From contig MU619298.1 in NCBI GenBank assembly GCA_025201805.1, forward strand, positions 51,895 to 115,894: a stretch of DNA of 64,000 bases. The letters run 5' to 3'. Below the pieces are notes generated by a model, which saw nothing but the letters and a program-made list of their open reading frames with translations, made no database searches and was not told the origin of the DNA. Positions 48,011 to 61,320 of this stretch are shown here, piece by piece. Each line of letters starts with the position of its first letter. Positions within the stretch are counted from its first letter, which is position 1. Position numbers and translations under genes: made by a program. This DNA comes from Parasitella parasitica. Its lineage: Eukaryota; Mucoromycota; Mucoromycetes; Mucorales; Mucoraceae.

Positions 48011-49217
48011 GAACTATAGCTATTTATTATGATTATCCTTATTATTATTATTCCCTTTTTCCTCTTTTCTGCCTCATCATCATTTCTATGTGTCCTGCCT
48101 GTGTAAATATATTTCCATCAGCAAATTTCAATAAACATCATTTGCACAACATTTTCTGTTTATGTTTAAATGGGGTACTTTGTTAGAGATGCATTTCACA
48201 AGATCTTGCAACGCTGCTTTTGCTCCAATTATTTTAAATAAAGGCGATTACCGTTAGCATGAAAAAGTCCACGCTTCAACAAGTTTTACGAAATCAAATT
48301 GTAGGCGGCTGGAAAAGGACACCTTCTTCTCCCAGCAAATGATATCGTAATGAGCAAAGATGCCTTCAAAACAAAACAGCAATTCATAACCTGTAGTTTC
48401 GCCATCTGGTGTATTATTGACTAGAAAAAATTTCTGATAAAAGTTGATCGACTTGAAACGATTTTCTGTATTGAGGATCTACAAGGGAAAATGAGTGGAG
48501 AAATCACTCGACCTCATATTTTGCTACAAAAAATGTACAAGACAAAAAGATGTGAGTATAATTGCTATTTTAGATGTTTTGCTAAAGCATAAAAGTCGCA
48601 AGTCCTAGACTTTTTGGTCACCAAAAATAAGTCGAAGCTTCCTCCAAAAAAAAAAGAGAGAGAAAAGTATTTGACAGTTCACTTTTTGCTGCTCGCCCTG
48701 GTTTAGATGAGGAGATGTTACGAAATACCTCGTAACAATAAACTACACAGAATAGTTGTATAGTATTTGTTGCTTTAGCCTTTGTTGGGGCCACCGTGTT
48801 TTTAGCATCACGCAAAAAACTAGTTGTTAATTTTACACGCATTTCAATGCTATCAAGAAATACGAGCTTACTGATTTATCTCGGTATTCTACTACATACT
48901 GCGTTTGCCTTTTATCATCAGATTATTCCCTGTAGTAAATATATTTTGTATGCCAAAGTGTTTATTAATTTTATTAAAGTACTTGTGTATTATGTATAAT
49001 AGTTATAGTCATAAAGAGTCAGATCATTGCAATTATTGTTTACATTGAGAAAAAAATTAATTTGAGGTTGGTTTTCTATAATTATACTAACTGTGCTTGC
49101 ACTGGCTGCATAAAAGATACATGCACACGAACGGTGCTGTATATATAAAGGATACCATAGCTATTTTTGGAACGTATGCAGCATCTTATACAATCACGAC
49201 GACGAGGCAATGGTAAA
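48011..49217. other. Intergenic, no supported gene
   Basis: Holds PEX13 3' signals (CAATAAAC near 48129). Short open frames near 48618-48999 have no domain. Confidence 0.5.
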
Positions 49218-49407
49218 TCATTCTTGTTTTTTCTTTGCACCTCCATTTATGCAGGTTGACAACAGTTTGTTCCATTTTTTACTAATTGAATGGAGCATTG
49301 AGTGAGAGGATTTTTCTGCTACTAGATCTCTGTTTAACAAATCCGAATCTGATCTTCTTCTATGGATTGTTTTGTTTTGTTGATGTTGTTGATGTTGTTG
49401 ATGTTGT

Positions 49408-49454
<47 letters not shown>

Positions 49455-50536
49455 TTGTTGTTGTTGTTGTTGTTGTTGAGCTGTACGTCCAAGTAAAGGT
49501 AGGGATAGACGATGAAGTGTTTTGTATTTATTATTATGATGCAACTCTGCACTATCGGCACAACCATCCTCGTCTTCCGGAAGGGGCTCTACTGGGGAAT
49601 ACTTTAATGGCTTAGGGGGGTATTGAGTAATAATGGGTGGCTGAATAGGGTTTCTACTGGCTGTCGATTTGCTGCTAACGCCAGGTTGGATATTAATGGT
49701 TGTATTGATCCTTATTTTCGACAACTGTTGCGATGGCAACGGTGGCGGCTGTTGATGGCGTGAAATAGATAATGTGGAGGTGTTGTTTTTGAATACGTCC
49801 TGTGCATGATGTCTCTTTCTTTTCTTTTCCAGGGTCCAAGAATTAAAAAGTGATGCACCTGGCTGATCGACTATGTGCTGCTGCTGCTGCTGCTGCTTTT
49901 GTTGTTGCCGCTGCTGCTGCTGCTGCTGCTCGTTATGATGGTGGAGAAATCCTTCGTTAAACTTGTTTCTGAGGTACATGGATGATTTTCGCAACAAATC
50001 ACCGGCTGATCGGCGTCGGCTGTTGTTGTTTTTTTTGCTGCCCTGAACTTCATGTCGTTCCTGTTCTATAAATACTTGGCTGTTTGCGCTTTCTCCCGTT
50101 GCCGTTGATTCCGTTGAATGCGAATGGGCTGAGCTTGACACTGATCTTTGCATTGCAACAGGCTCAGGTGCTAGCTTGGGACTCTACATAATCGACATGT
50201 TAGCGGTAATGAATAAAGCATTGGCAATGAATGACCCTATACTTGTTGCTGCTGATGAATGCTGTCCTCAATTGAGAAAGACCTCTTGTCTTTTTTATGC
50301 AATAACTCAAGTTGGTAGAGTAGATCTTTTGAAAATGAATCGTGAGATGTGATGGATAAACCGCTTGGCATAGGCAGCCATTCACAGTCTGCTGCTGTTG
50401 CAACACAGCTATTTTCTAGGCTCATGGACACTCGGGTGTTTGGTGTGTGGATGATCAGGGAATAAATGCAAGGAAAAACCAAAAAAACTTCATCTACACC
50501 AACAGTTCCCAACAGGCCCTCCACCATGGGTGCCAT
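49218..50536 (-). CDS. Polyglutamine-rich protein of unknown function
   Basis: Two exons (50536-50243, 50183-49218) join in phase to 419 residues. Two long Gln tracts are encoded by mixed CAG/CAA runs, the second about 25 Gln grading into a QQH repeat. Two related short motifs, SRRRSAGDLLRKS and HRRRSDSDLLNRDL, resemble R-x-x-S phosphorylation sites. Elsewhere it is Ser/Pro-rich and apparently disordered. No domain recognised. The start could also be the ATG of MSLENSC, 36 codons later. Probably a cytoplasmic or nuclear regulatory protein, but that is a guess. Confidence 0.68.
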
Positions 50537-50946
50537 GGGCTTAGGAGGATTAGGCTCAAGTTATGGAAAAAAAAAAAAAAAAGAAAACAAAAAAAAAAAA
50601 AAAAAAAAAAAAAAATAGGAAAGAGAGAAAGAGAAAAACTTGATATACCTAGAATAAAATCAGTTTATTCATCAGGCTATCAAAATAAAAGGGGAAAGAG
50701 AGCGAGAGAGAGAGAGAAATTGGCAAGTAGGAGGGTGGCAGAAGTAGGAGGAGGATCTAGAGACAATAACAGATTTTTTCCAGCAAGATGACAACGATAT
50801 ATCAACGTAATCACTCCAAATGTCATGCTTGCACGTGTAAAATTGCTTTTCGCCACCATAAATAGAACTTGATAACGTTTTTATTTGTTCAAATGGTACG
50901 GATTAAATTAGTGTTATATAGATATTTAAATACATTTCCAGTCATT
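50537..50946. other. Spacer with long A-rich tract
   Basis: Contains two oligo-A blocks (about 50566-50580 and 50587-50615) followed by an AG-rich run to about 50720. No gene seen. Confidence 0.5.
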
Positions 50947-51912
<966 letters not shown>

Positions 51913-52074
51913 TTTATAAATTCACTATTGCAAGTTTCAGCCGAAATGTAAAAAAAAAAAAAGAAAGAAAAAGTCGAAGAAAAAAAAGAAAAAAGATTTT
52001 GTTACTCTTGATCAATAAATTAGGGTTCCGAAGGATCTCTTTTGTAGAGATTCTCTTTCTCTCTTCCCATAAAT
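51913..52074. promoter_or_regulatory. Short divergent promoter region, IDI1 and unknown gene
   Basis: 162 bases between two start codons, A-rich in the middle (runs at about 51949-51995). No named site recognised. Confidence 0.35.
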
Positions 52075-52923
52075 ATGTCGCACATTCCCAGGAAAGCGCT
52101 TATATTCTACTGTCCGTTTGCAAGGCCATCTATCCATGTTCCAAACATTGACCAAGCCGCAAGCAGAGGGTGTTCAGGGCAAATTGCTCTCGAGATAGAG
52201 CCTGTCGGTAAGCATCTACCAATGCATCTACACAGAGGCTATATTCTGATTCACACTTGGATTCAGACCAAACTGTGGCTCAACTTTTGGGCTTATTCGG
52301 TGCTGTTGATATCAAATCCGAATTCAAACAGAGGTTTTTTTTTTTTTGCTTTTTTTTTTATACATTTGGGAGTGCTACAACATTTGATCTCACATAATTC
52401 ACATCGTAGATTTAATGACATGTCATTGGCCATCGTGTCCAATGATCTTGACACTATCCGGATAGCAAATTTACTCGGCTGCCATCATGAATACGTCTCA
52501 AAAGAACTGCAGATTGATCAATTGCCTTTCGATGTCATATTTGTAGATTTCTCAGGCTTTGACAGCCATAATGCGTGGTACACAATGAATACATTATCAG
52601 GTCAAAATTGCAGATTGGATGCAATTCAATGCATCGTGTCCTGTAGCGTAGAGAATAATACGCCCGAAAGCAACCCCCAGTGGTGGGATTTAATTAGGCC
52701 CCGTCAAAGCCATCTCATGAAGAATGGTAGAACATTAGAGGCAGTGCAGGAAAAGACACTCATCTATTCGTATTTCCACTTGGGATCGTCCAGACAAGAC
52801 AGCACTTTAACATTTACCGAGCAAGACATCAAATCCAACGGGTGTAACGGTGTCATTCTGGCATGGCATTTACTAGCTGAAATAGGACACAAATTAGGAC
52901 ATGTGCCCAAATACGGTGCCTAG
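52075..52923 (+). CDS. Unrecognised protein, three exons
   Basis: Exons 52075-52207, 52267-52333 and 52410-52923 have good splice signals (introns of 59 and 76 bases) and join in phase to about 237 residues. An unspliced reading is also open but runs through the T-rich intron as poly-Phe, which is implausible. Visible features: a start HIPRKALIFYCPF, then P-N-I-D-Q-A-A-S-R-G, DQTVAQLLGLFGAVD, PFDVIFVDFSGFD and a C-terminal GVILAWHLLAEIGHKLGHVPKYG. The N-terminal pattern vaguely recalls alkaline-phosphatase-superfamily proteins, but that is weak. No membrane segment. Confidence 0.62.
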   Translation: MSHIPRKALIFYCPFARPSIHVPNIDQAASRGCSGQIALEIEPVGKHLPMHLHRGYILIHTWIQTKLWLNFWAYSVLLISNPNSNRGFFFFAFFFIHLGVLQHLISHNSHRRFNDMSLAIVSNDLDTIRIANLLGCHHEYVSKELQIDQLPFDVIFVDFSGFDSHNAWYTMNTLSGQNCRLDAIQCIVSCSVENNTPESNPQWWDLIRPRQSHLMKNGRTLEAVQEKTLIYSYFHLGSSRQDSTLTFTEQDIKSNGCNGVILAWHLLAEIGHKLGHVPKYGA

Positions 52924-53014
52924 ATTGAGAAATTATAAATAAAATACAACATATCTTGAGTACGATTCATGATTGTTTTTTCTTTTTACCTTAAAAAAAA
53001 AAAAAGAAAGAAAA

Positions 53015-54625
53015 ATGTTGTCAGAGGCAGCTCTACAAAAACACAAGCAAAGCTTTGATAGTTCAAAGCATGAAGCGAAAATGAGTCGAGTTCAGTCATA
53101 TGTCATGGATCAGCAAGAGCATCTCCATCAGTACAAGTCGCCCAATAGTTCTTCTGCGGATTCCGTTCCAGAGTCATGTAAAAACCAAGGGTCTCTGTGC
53201 AGCATAACGCTCTCAGTATCAATCAGCGAGCTCATCAAGAGAAAGCAGCGTTTGGCGCATAAACCCTCCCCCTCTGAGGCCCTTACTCGTCGCCCATATA
53301 AGCAAACATTGATAGATAGTTACACACAGAAAACTAGTTGCGGGAATGAGCAGAGATCATCCTTTACTGGCGATCGACGTGACACCAAAAGACACAAATC
53401 ATCATCCATGTCCAAGAGCCCAGAAAAGACATCTCCCCAGCCCAAGCCCAGCATAATCAAAAAGGCTGCTCATGGCATGCACTTGTTACAAGTATACGTA
53501 CATGTTGTATATGTTTATAAATAATTTTGCTGATTATATTGCATATTTGGCATTAGAAATTCGTATCTCCTAATCTTGAAATGAGTCGAATTACCGTATG
53601 TATTCACACACATTCCCGGAGGGGAGAGTGTCGCATTAAAGCAGTTCAAATAGATGAAATCAAATATCAAACAGCCCAAACTTGGTTTGTTCAGAAAGGG
53701 GAAATCATCTGCTCTAGGCAAACCTGGTATACACAGGAAAAGCACTTGCAATGGAATAAATAGCTCAACTTCATGTATATTAATAGTTGCTGATTTAACG
53801 AATTTCAATGACAAGTTTTCCGTAACACCAAAAGAGTGTGCCAGATCTTCTTGTCTAGAAGAGTTGTCGAAAGATCCTCCTTCCATTTCCAAATTCTTCC
53901 AACGAAAGCCAAACAAGACAGCAGCGAGCATCTTGTCAAATAAAACGGATCATTCAACACCTAGAAGCAAAGCTGCTCAAAGCAAGAATCGCAGTTCGGA
54001 GGAACCACACCGTAAACGAAAACGATCCACTTCATCTCTTGATCAATACGAAGCTTTTACCAATACCTCGTTTGATACAATCTATCAATTGTTGAAAGAG
54101 TGCCACGAATTGAACCAGCTTACACCATCAAAACACCATGGCATCCCAAATTACTCTCATGTCAGGACTCCAGACTCACCACTGCAACAAAGCTCGGATA
54201 CGGCTCGACGAAATAATACTATGCATGCAACAGGCAACCTGTCTTTTATGAGTAGCAACTCACTACCACACCCATTCTCTATACAGCAGCCTAATCTGCC
54301 GTCGCTATCACCTCCTCATTGCAATGACCAGATGAATAAAAAACAGCAACCACCGCCCTATCGACAAGATATATTCACCCCATCATGGCAAGTGACAGAG
54401 TCAGTAGTGTCATTCTCGGCCAGGACAGCAACTGAAGAGTACGAGCTACTCGGAAGAGAAAAAGCAGACGACGAGGAGGAGGATCGTACGACTGTTGCAA
54501 ACGACGACTTGGACATTATTTTGCATTCGCGAGCCATGAATATACTTGGCGAATGCATTCAACAAAATGAAAAAAATATCCAAAACTTTTGGTTGAGCCA
54601 GCCAGGATTCAAGCGAGGCGTATAG
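53015..54625 (+). CDS. Disordered basic nuclear-type protein, unknown
   Basis: Exons 53015-53491, 53557-53595 and 53654-54625 join in phase to 495 residues. The second exon is only 39 bases, and the spliced product reads SPNLEMSRITMKSNIKQPKLGLFRKGKSS across it. Composition is Ser/Lys/Gln-rich with several basic clusters (HRKRKRS) that could be nuclear signals. A short SISKFFQRKP segment resembles a degenerate PCNA-interacting motif. A more ordered acidic C-terminus contains DLDIILHSRAMNILGEC. I do not recognise the family. Convergent with the medusa-type gene. Confidence 0.65.
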
Positions 54626-54751
54626 CTAACCGTGTACGTCTGCATACGCAGTGTTCTTTCTCAGCATGCTTCTTCTCGATATTAGCCTTGTAATAGTCCG
54701 TATGCAGTGACAATATAGATAGCTTGCGTTTGTGCGTATTTATCCATGTTT

Positions 54752-56565
54752 TTATTGATTAATATTAGCTACAACCGTACTACTATAACTGGGTGTGTAT
54801 TTTCTAATAATTTTTGTCAAGGCGTTTGGTAACGACTTCCAAGAAAACACCTTGACATCCTTTTCAATGTTGCGGGGCTTTGGATGGGGAAAGCTCATGA
54901 TCAATTTAAAGAAATTAGCACATTCTGGCTTGCACTTGCTCACAGTCAACGGTCTGAATCCTTCCAAGTTACGCCTTATACGATTCTTTTCTTCTACAGT
55001 AAACTGCACGCCAATCAAGCCTTCTAGCAAGTAAATACAATCAACCGATGTGATATAATAATCGTTACGTTCTTTCCAGTAGATACATGAGATCACCAAT
55101 GGAGATGGCTTTTTGGCGCTACTATGAATGCCTGCAGCGGCAACAGCGTCTTTCTGCGCAGCTAAATTTTCTCGTATACGTTGTTGCTGGTAAGCTTCTT
55201 GCTCTATAGCTTCGAATCCGCACTCAACCAGATTGTCCTTTTGTTGGTTCGTTTCTCCTGCTGCGTGCTGCTTCCTCCAGAACTGCACAAGTCTGCGGCC
55301 GTTGTTCCATTCCTCGTGCGACCAATTCCATGTCATTTCTGCCATGTCGCCTAATATCTTTAGAGTCGCTTTTCCGAGAACACCAGCAAAAGGATGCTCT
55401 CCTTTTGCGGCTTTTGCTGCGCCTGGCATAGAGTGCAAAGAGGGCATCATCATGGGCGATTGTGCCGGTTGCGCGTGAAACATGGATTGCTGTGATAACT
55501 GATAGTTGGGATAGACTGAGGAGTTGTACCCTTGCTGCTGCTGATGAGGGGAACAACTGTTATACGTGCTGTTAAAAGCATTGCTATAAGCTAGTTGGTG
55601 GACAGGAGAAGGCTGTATATTGACAGGATGCTGATGCTGATGATGATGATAATCATGCCCACCAGTATTGCCAGAGTTGGAATAGGGGTTTGGTTGAATA
55701 AATGCATTGGAGTGATAATTTGGATGAGGAGCAATGGATCGAGATGAGCATTCATGATTCAAACTACCGGGCGTTTTTGTTGGTGAATCGTCAAATGGAG
55801 CTAATAACTGGTTGAATAATTGATCATCTTCTATAGTCGTGTTTGTGTTTTGCCGTTTATTAGAAGTATATTCCTCTGGATTCGATGCTAACGATGGTAC
55901 GGCCCCTCTTTTCTTTCCTATTAAAATGGTTATTTGATATAAGCATTTATGTGTATGTGTGTGCGCGTGTGGCTGTGGTTTTTTGTTCAAGTACCTTGTA
56001 TCAAGTTTCCTGGATCTCCTAAGGATGTTTTTGGCTTCAGAGCGGCTCCTGACTTGGCATTGTAGGTAAATACGCCAAAATCCCAATGGTCGGTGGCTGT
56101 GTCACTATTTTTATGATCATAAACGCAGACAGACAGTGGCACCTGATTGCTGTGCCCTCCTTGAGTGTCTGCCAGTCGAGGTACCCGAGCAACGAGTGTG
56201 ATCCAGACCAATTGACTGTTGAGAATGCTACTAGGAGATGCGGTTGGTGCGCGTTGTTGTTGTTGATTTGTCTCGACTACAAGATTCCCGAAAACTAGTT
56301 TCATTGGACGAATCTCATCGTTCAAGGTGGGAGTAGAAGAGGAATCAGATACAGCTTGTTCCAATACTACCGTAATGGTGGATTGATCTGTTCCCATGTG
56401 AGGGTCCCATTGGATCACACGGGGTCTTGAAAAGACATTGGCATTGTTAGTAGGAATTTCTGAAGGGAGATGAGTCTTTGAGGATTTCAAGTAGCTGTTA
56501 TTAAATGATGTATTGATGCCAAGTACTTCGTTGTTATCGTTGCTAAAGGATGCGGTTTCCATCAT
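54752..56565 (-). CDS. Medusa (MedA/Ren1)-type transcriptional regulator
   Basis: Two exons (56565-55995, 55917-54752) join in phase to 578 residues. The N-terminal half has a beta-rich region (RVIQWDPHMGTDQSTITVVLEQ...KLVFGNLVVE...VWITLVARVPRL) followed by a disordered His/Gln/Pro-rich middle. The C-terminal half carries the very conserved block of fungal medusa proteins: WSHEEWNNGRRLVQFWRKQ, then YYITSVDCIYLLEGLIGV, FTVEEKNRIRRNLEGFRP and FPHPKPRNIEKDVKVFSW. In Aspergillus and Fusarium this family controls conidiophore development and adhesion. Here a role in sporulation or morphogenesis is inference. ATG-ATG start; the first was chosen. Confidence 0.88.
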
Positions 56566-56947
56566 ACTTTTCAATATATACACCAAAGAAAGAAGAGAAT
56601 GGTGATAAATATCACTCAAGAAGCTTTTTTTTTCTTTCTTTCTCTCTCTCTCTTTGTCTCTCTCTCTCTTTGATACAAGCGTTTATTTCTACGAGAACAA
56701 ACATTTTCATCTGTTTGTTGGGTTTATACAACAGGCATTACATTCAAATTTAGCTTTTGCTATAATACATCGGATGCATATATAAAATACGGTATTTGTA
56801 GCTCCTTTTGCAACTAAAGGTTCATGCAACAGACCAAACTAGTATAAATACGGTTTTTAGAAACATGTGCTTGCAAAAGTATGCATGGATATAATATACA
56901 CATAGAAATTTGAAAGACTTCCAAATTTGAATAGGCTTTTCGGAATA

Positions 56948-57154
56948 ATGGAGCGAGTTTATTTTTACTCGGGAGTATTTCATTATCATCTTATTCATGT
57001 TGTTTCCGCATATTTGGAAAATAGAAAGTTGGTTTATATGCTGTATATACTCCTTGATCTGTGTTTTTTTTCTGCTGCATGCATATCTAGGCTTTTTGCT
57101 TCTAAAGGATACAGTAAAAGAGGAGTTTGTGTTATTGACATTGCCAATAACGTG

Positions 57155-57203
<49 letters not shown>

Positions 57204-57285
57204 ATAATTCATTCATGATTGGGGATATATGGCTAAATACATACGTGATGTATGACAAAATGATACGTATAAAAATACACATACA
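56948..57285. repeat. Duplicated segment, copy 1
   Basis: Shares GGAGTATTTCATTA, GTTTCCGCATATTTGGAA, AAAGTTGGTTTAT, ATACTCCTTGAT, GGAGTTTGTGT and TTGACATTGCCAATAACG with copy 2 in the same order and orientation. A 45-T run (57156-57200) follows the last block. Confidence 0.85.
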
Positions 57286-58635
57286 TGCGTCTGTAACGTC
57301 GTATACATGCATGAGAGTATGAGAGTATGAGAGTATCTAGTATCCTAACATCGTAAAAATTATTGAAAACGAAGGCATATATAGATAGGAGAGATATTTG
57401 CATTATAAGCTATTCTCCCTATTTGTCATCTTCATGTAATAGTAGTGTGTCATTTGATTTGAGATAAAGACGTGTATATTCTTTAACTTGTAGGTATTCA
57501 GGACATAGTATCGTTCGCACCTAAAAGTTACGTACAGATACAGTCCATGCTTATATTTTAAGCTAATCAAATGTTGTCCCCCATCTTTAGTTATTACAGT
57601 TGCATAAAAGGTAGTTTTGGTTGGTTTTTTTTTTGCTCTCTACTATTTCATTTCATTGCTTTTATTAGTATTACAGCATCCGTAACTTTTTATTATAGTC
57701 TTATTTTGTTAAAGAACAGTTCATTACGACTGTGTAGTGAAATATTCAGATTTAGTGCTAAAATTGGATGGAAAACCTGCCTCTCGAAATCAGCAGAAAC
57801 AACCTCTTGAAAAGCGGATCAAACCAGCAAAAATGATTAGATTATGAAATATGCGGTACTTGGACACACTTTTTTTTTTGTAACAATGACATGAGATGTA
57901 TAAACCATTTCTTAAGATTTTTAGAACACAAGTTTACTCCAAGGTTAGAGCTTGCAAATCCTAGATACACAAGAGGTATATATACAAAAAGAAAATTGTT
58001 TCAAAGCTAAGGTGAAAGATAAATATTTACCTAAATGTAGTTGTTTTCTGTTTGTACACAAGCAACAGCAACTACTTGAAATCTCAGTTACATCATAAAA
58101 AATATGATTTGTATAATTCAAAAAGAAATGAGTGAGTTTAAGCTTATAGCTTTTCTATAGAGTATGAAATGAATAAAACAGTAAAAACCAATAAATATAT
58201 TATTTATAACATACTACATTAGTCTCTTCTTAACAATAATAACATCACATTACAGCGTGTTAAGAAGGTTAAATAAATGTTGTTGAACAACACCAAATAT
58301 AATTGTTCTAACCGCAAAAAAAGATAAATGCGTTCCTGAGGTCCAGCCCTATTACCGTACAATGTTTTAACTTTCTTTTTTATCATATAAATCAAATTAG
58401 ATTATTAGTATTAAATTTTGTCGTTCACTTTTAGCTTGAATAGTTTGAACTAAAAAACACAGAATAACAAAAAAAAAAAACAACAATTTTAATTTTCATA
58501 GATACTTTCCATAAGTTTTTGCATTATTTCATCGTATTATTTTCTTGTTGATGCAAAATATCTTCTTCATAGTATTTTCATAATATTTCCTCGTGATTTA
58601 TAAACATTTATTATGAAAGAATAACCCGTTTTTGG

Positions 58636-59605
58636 AGCTCATAACTTTTGATAGGCACATTGCCCACTGGAAACAACCATGGTATGCTCTCTACAGATAG
58701 TGATGATCATGCCTGATTTAATAAAGCATAAAACAAGGCATCGCACATGGGCCTTTAACAAAGTCTTGTTATTAGCGATCATATTTGAAATAACTTGTGG
58801 TTTCTGCTATTAAATTTTCAGATTTCAAGGAAAACATGGATACCAATGTTGTTGCCAGATAGTACCAAGTCAATGCTAAGTTTTCCAAGTTAGAAATCGG
58901 TTCTATTGTCATTTCAACAAAAGTTATGAGGAAATATCTGATATTTATTATAAAAATTGAAAATAAAGCTGTTTTTGCACACAACTTTTGATAGAGGCAT
59001 CGCCCAGGGGAACCCAAGTTATGCTCAGATAGCGATGCTTGTGCCTGATTTGATGGCGCATAATAAGACAGGCTTTGGTTCCCTTTTTATCGCAACCTAA
59101 CAGCGACTATACGCAATTTTCATATGAAAGTGTTTGTGTTACCAGCTGATATCTCTTTTGCCAGATAGCCCCAAGGCAACGCTAAGTTTTCCAACTTAGA
59201 TTGCAGTTCTACGGTTCTTTTAGCAGAAGTTATGATCAAATACGTGTTAATCAACAATTATTTTTTTATACAAAAAAGGTTTTTGCACATAAATTTTAGT
59301 AGACGTATTGCATAGTGGAAACCACATCACGCTCATGCCTGTCATGGTCCAGCTTGGAATATTTGCTATTGCTGTTGCCACAAAAACTTACAAATTTTTT
59401 CTGCTGATAACTTTGTGTAATATCTACAAATAGTCTTTCTACGTTTTTCAGGTTTGATTTTCATCCTACGGTTCATTTAGTAAAGCTAGGACCAAAAAAC
59501 TGTTTTGTACATATAACTTTTGCTAGACAGCACTCGGCGCCCGGTAGAAACAGGAATTACTCAGATAGTCCTGATTGTGCCTGTACCAGGTACACATAAA
59601 CTAAT
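58636..59605. repeat. Degenerate tandem repeat array, about 220-340 base units
   Basis: Four units start with (A)CTTTTGATAGNC-like sequence at about 58641, 58981, 59289 and 59511. Units share GGAAACAA/GGAACCCA, TTATGCTC/TACTCAGATAG, and TGCCTGATTTGATGGCGCAT-like blocks. Between them recur TTGCCAGATAG, AACGCTAAGTTTTCCAA and TCTACGGTTC.TTTAG pieces. Divergence is high, so the array is old. Confidence 0.7.
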
Positions 59606-60817
59606 TCATACTTCTTTATTCGCAATGCATTATATTGTATTATACATGAAAATAAGTTATTTGTCAATTTGATATCCTCTTCTATTAATATTATGCACTA
59701 GATACAATTCATCATGAATAATACACAGGAGTATTAGAGGACGCAGACTTCCTGGCTCTTTTTATCTGATGGTGTACCAATGTATCAGTACCAACTATGC
59801 AATTAATTGAGATAAAGTCATGTTGTCAGAAGTAAAAAGGACCATCACAGATTAGGGAATACAGGTTGACATATAAAGCCATATTTTTCATCAATAGATA
59901 ATACAATGAATGAGCATGACATTGAATTTGGATGGATACGATCTATTCCATTCCTAGACCTTACAACAATCATTCACATTCCTCTATTTCAGATCAAATA
60001 GTATATAAAGCATCTAACTTGATGTAAAAATAAACGATCCTCTTTTATTTTTTTTTATATACTAAATCATTGTCGGGGGGGGGAGAATACAAGTTTTTGG
60101 AATCATAATATTAGTAGTTTGGAGAGGAATCGTTCTATCACTGGAGGGATTAGGTTACAATCTACTTTGCTTCTTATACCCATTAAGTAATGAAACTCTA
60201 GCAACTCTGGGAATTTTTGTTTTCCAATTTAAACTTGATGAGGAGGTCACCACCATAGATTGTATTATGTCCTTGTGAACTTGCATGCATCTGTCCCTAT
60301 TATATGGTGCAGATATGTATAGTAGTATCTATCAACTATCAATGCTGTGGTATTTACTAACCTTTCTATCGTGAGTTAAGGAAATGTCTACCCTTCTGGC
60401 AGCAATATAATAGTCCCTTAGAAGCCAAATACTTGGCGTGAGATCACCAAGTCCCGGTCAACAACGCTGAATGCTTAGACAAAGGTAATGTCAAGATAGG
60501 CTTTTGCACTACTTTGAAACATTTGGTTACCAATAATGACTTTAATAGTGTATGTAAACGCAGTATCCTAAAAGAGAGGACCGAGGAAATGTTATGCTAT
60601 CCTAATACCTATTGCGTAATAGTTATGATCTTGTAGGGCGTATGAATATTATTCTTTAAATTCTGCAGGTAATGAGATCAAATGCTGTTTATATGGACCC
60701 TACTCTTCGGGATAAGAGCCAATATAATAAGGTTAGATTGCTTGGATATTGACTAGCTTCGATTGAAATATACACATGCCATCGTCGAAAAAAAACAAAA
60801 ACAAAAACAAACACGCT

Positions 60818-61090
60818 ACTTTTGAGGAGTATTTCATTACCGTCTATTCATCTCATGTCGTTTCCGCATATTTGGAAGAATAATAAAAAAAAAAAGTTGG
60901 TTTATGATAAATGTTTAAAATATACTCCTTGATTTGATTTTTGCTATTGCTGCACATATAAGGTTTTTTATTTTCTGCAAAGAAAGGAGTTTGTGTATAT
61001 TGACATTGCCAATAACGTTTTTCTTTTTTTTTTTCTACTCTGAAAAATTAAGGGTATTTGGCAAATATATATATGTATATGTATAAAAAT
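60818..61090. repeat. Duplicated segment, copy 2
   Basis: Direct-orientation relative of 56948-57285. Differences are point changes and small indels, and a C interrupts the T run that follows the AATAACG block. Confidence 0.85.
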
Positions 61091-61320
61091 AAACGGGCAT
61101 AAACATTGGATATAAATCATAAAACAATTATCATAATAATAATATTAATAAAAAAAAAAGGGGGAAAGAGTACATGAAATATTAGAGATCGATTTTTTCA
61201 GGTCGATACATCGATTGATTTTTTTTTAAAAAAAAAAAAAAAATAAAAAAAAAAATAAAAAGAATAAATAAATAAAAGAAAGTAATCCGTGAAGAATGGT
61301 AGTCCAGCTAGTTGGGTATG

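Larger units (their letters stand above)
56566..61320. other. 4.7 kb noncoding interval with duplications and repeats
   Basis: No supported gene. Content in order: CT-rich leader (56635-56675), first copy of a duplicated segment (56948-57285) with a 45-T run, three copies of an 8-base repeat ATGAGAGT (57311-57336), AT-rich DNA, a degenerate tandem array (58636-59605), more AT-rich DNA with a G9 tract (60076), the second copy of the segment (60818-61090), and long A/T runs at 61210-61270. Confidence 0.6.

Noticed and set aside
52208-52409. Unspliced reading of the gene at 52075 as 282 residues
   Set aside because: The poly-Phe stretch and flanking text lie inside two good introns; the spliced version reads much more like a protein.
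56997-57322. Frames containing a poly-Phe run
   Set aside because: Created by the 45-T homopolymer in a duplicated noncoding segment.
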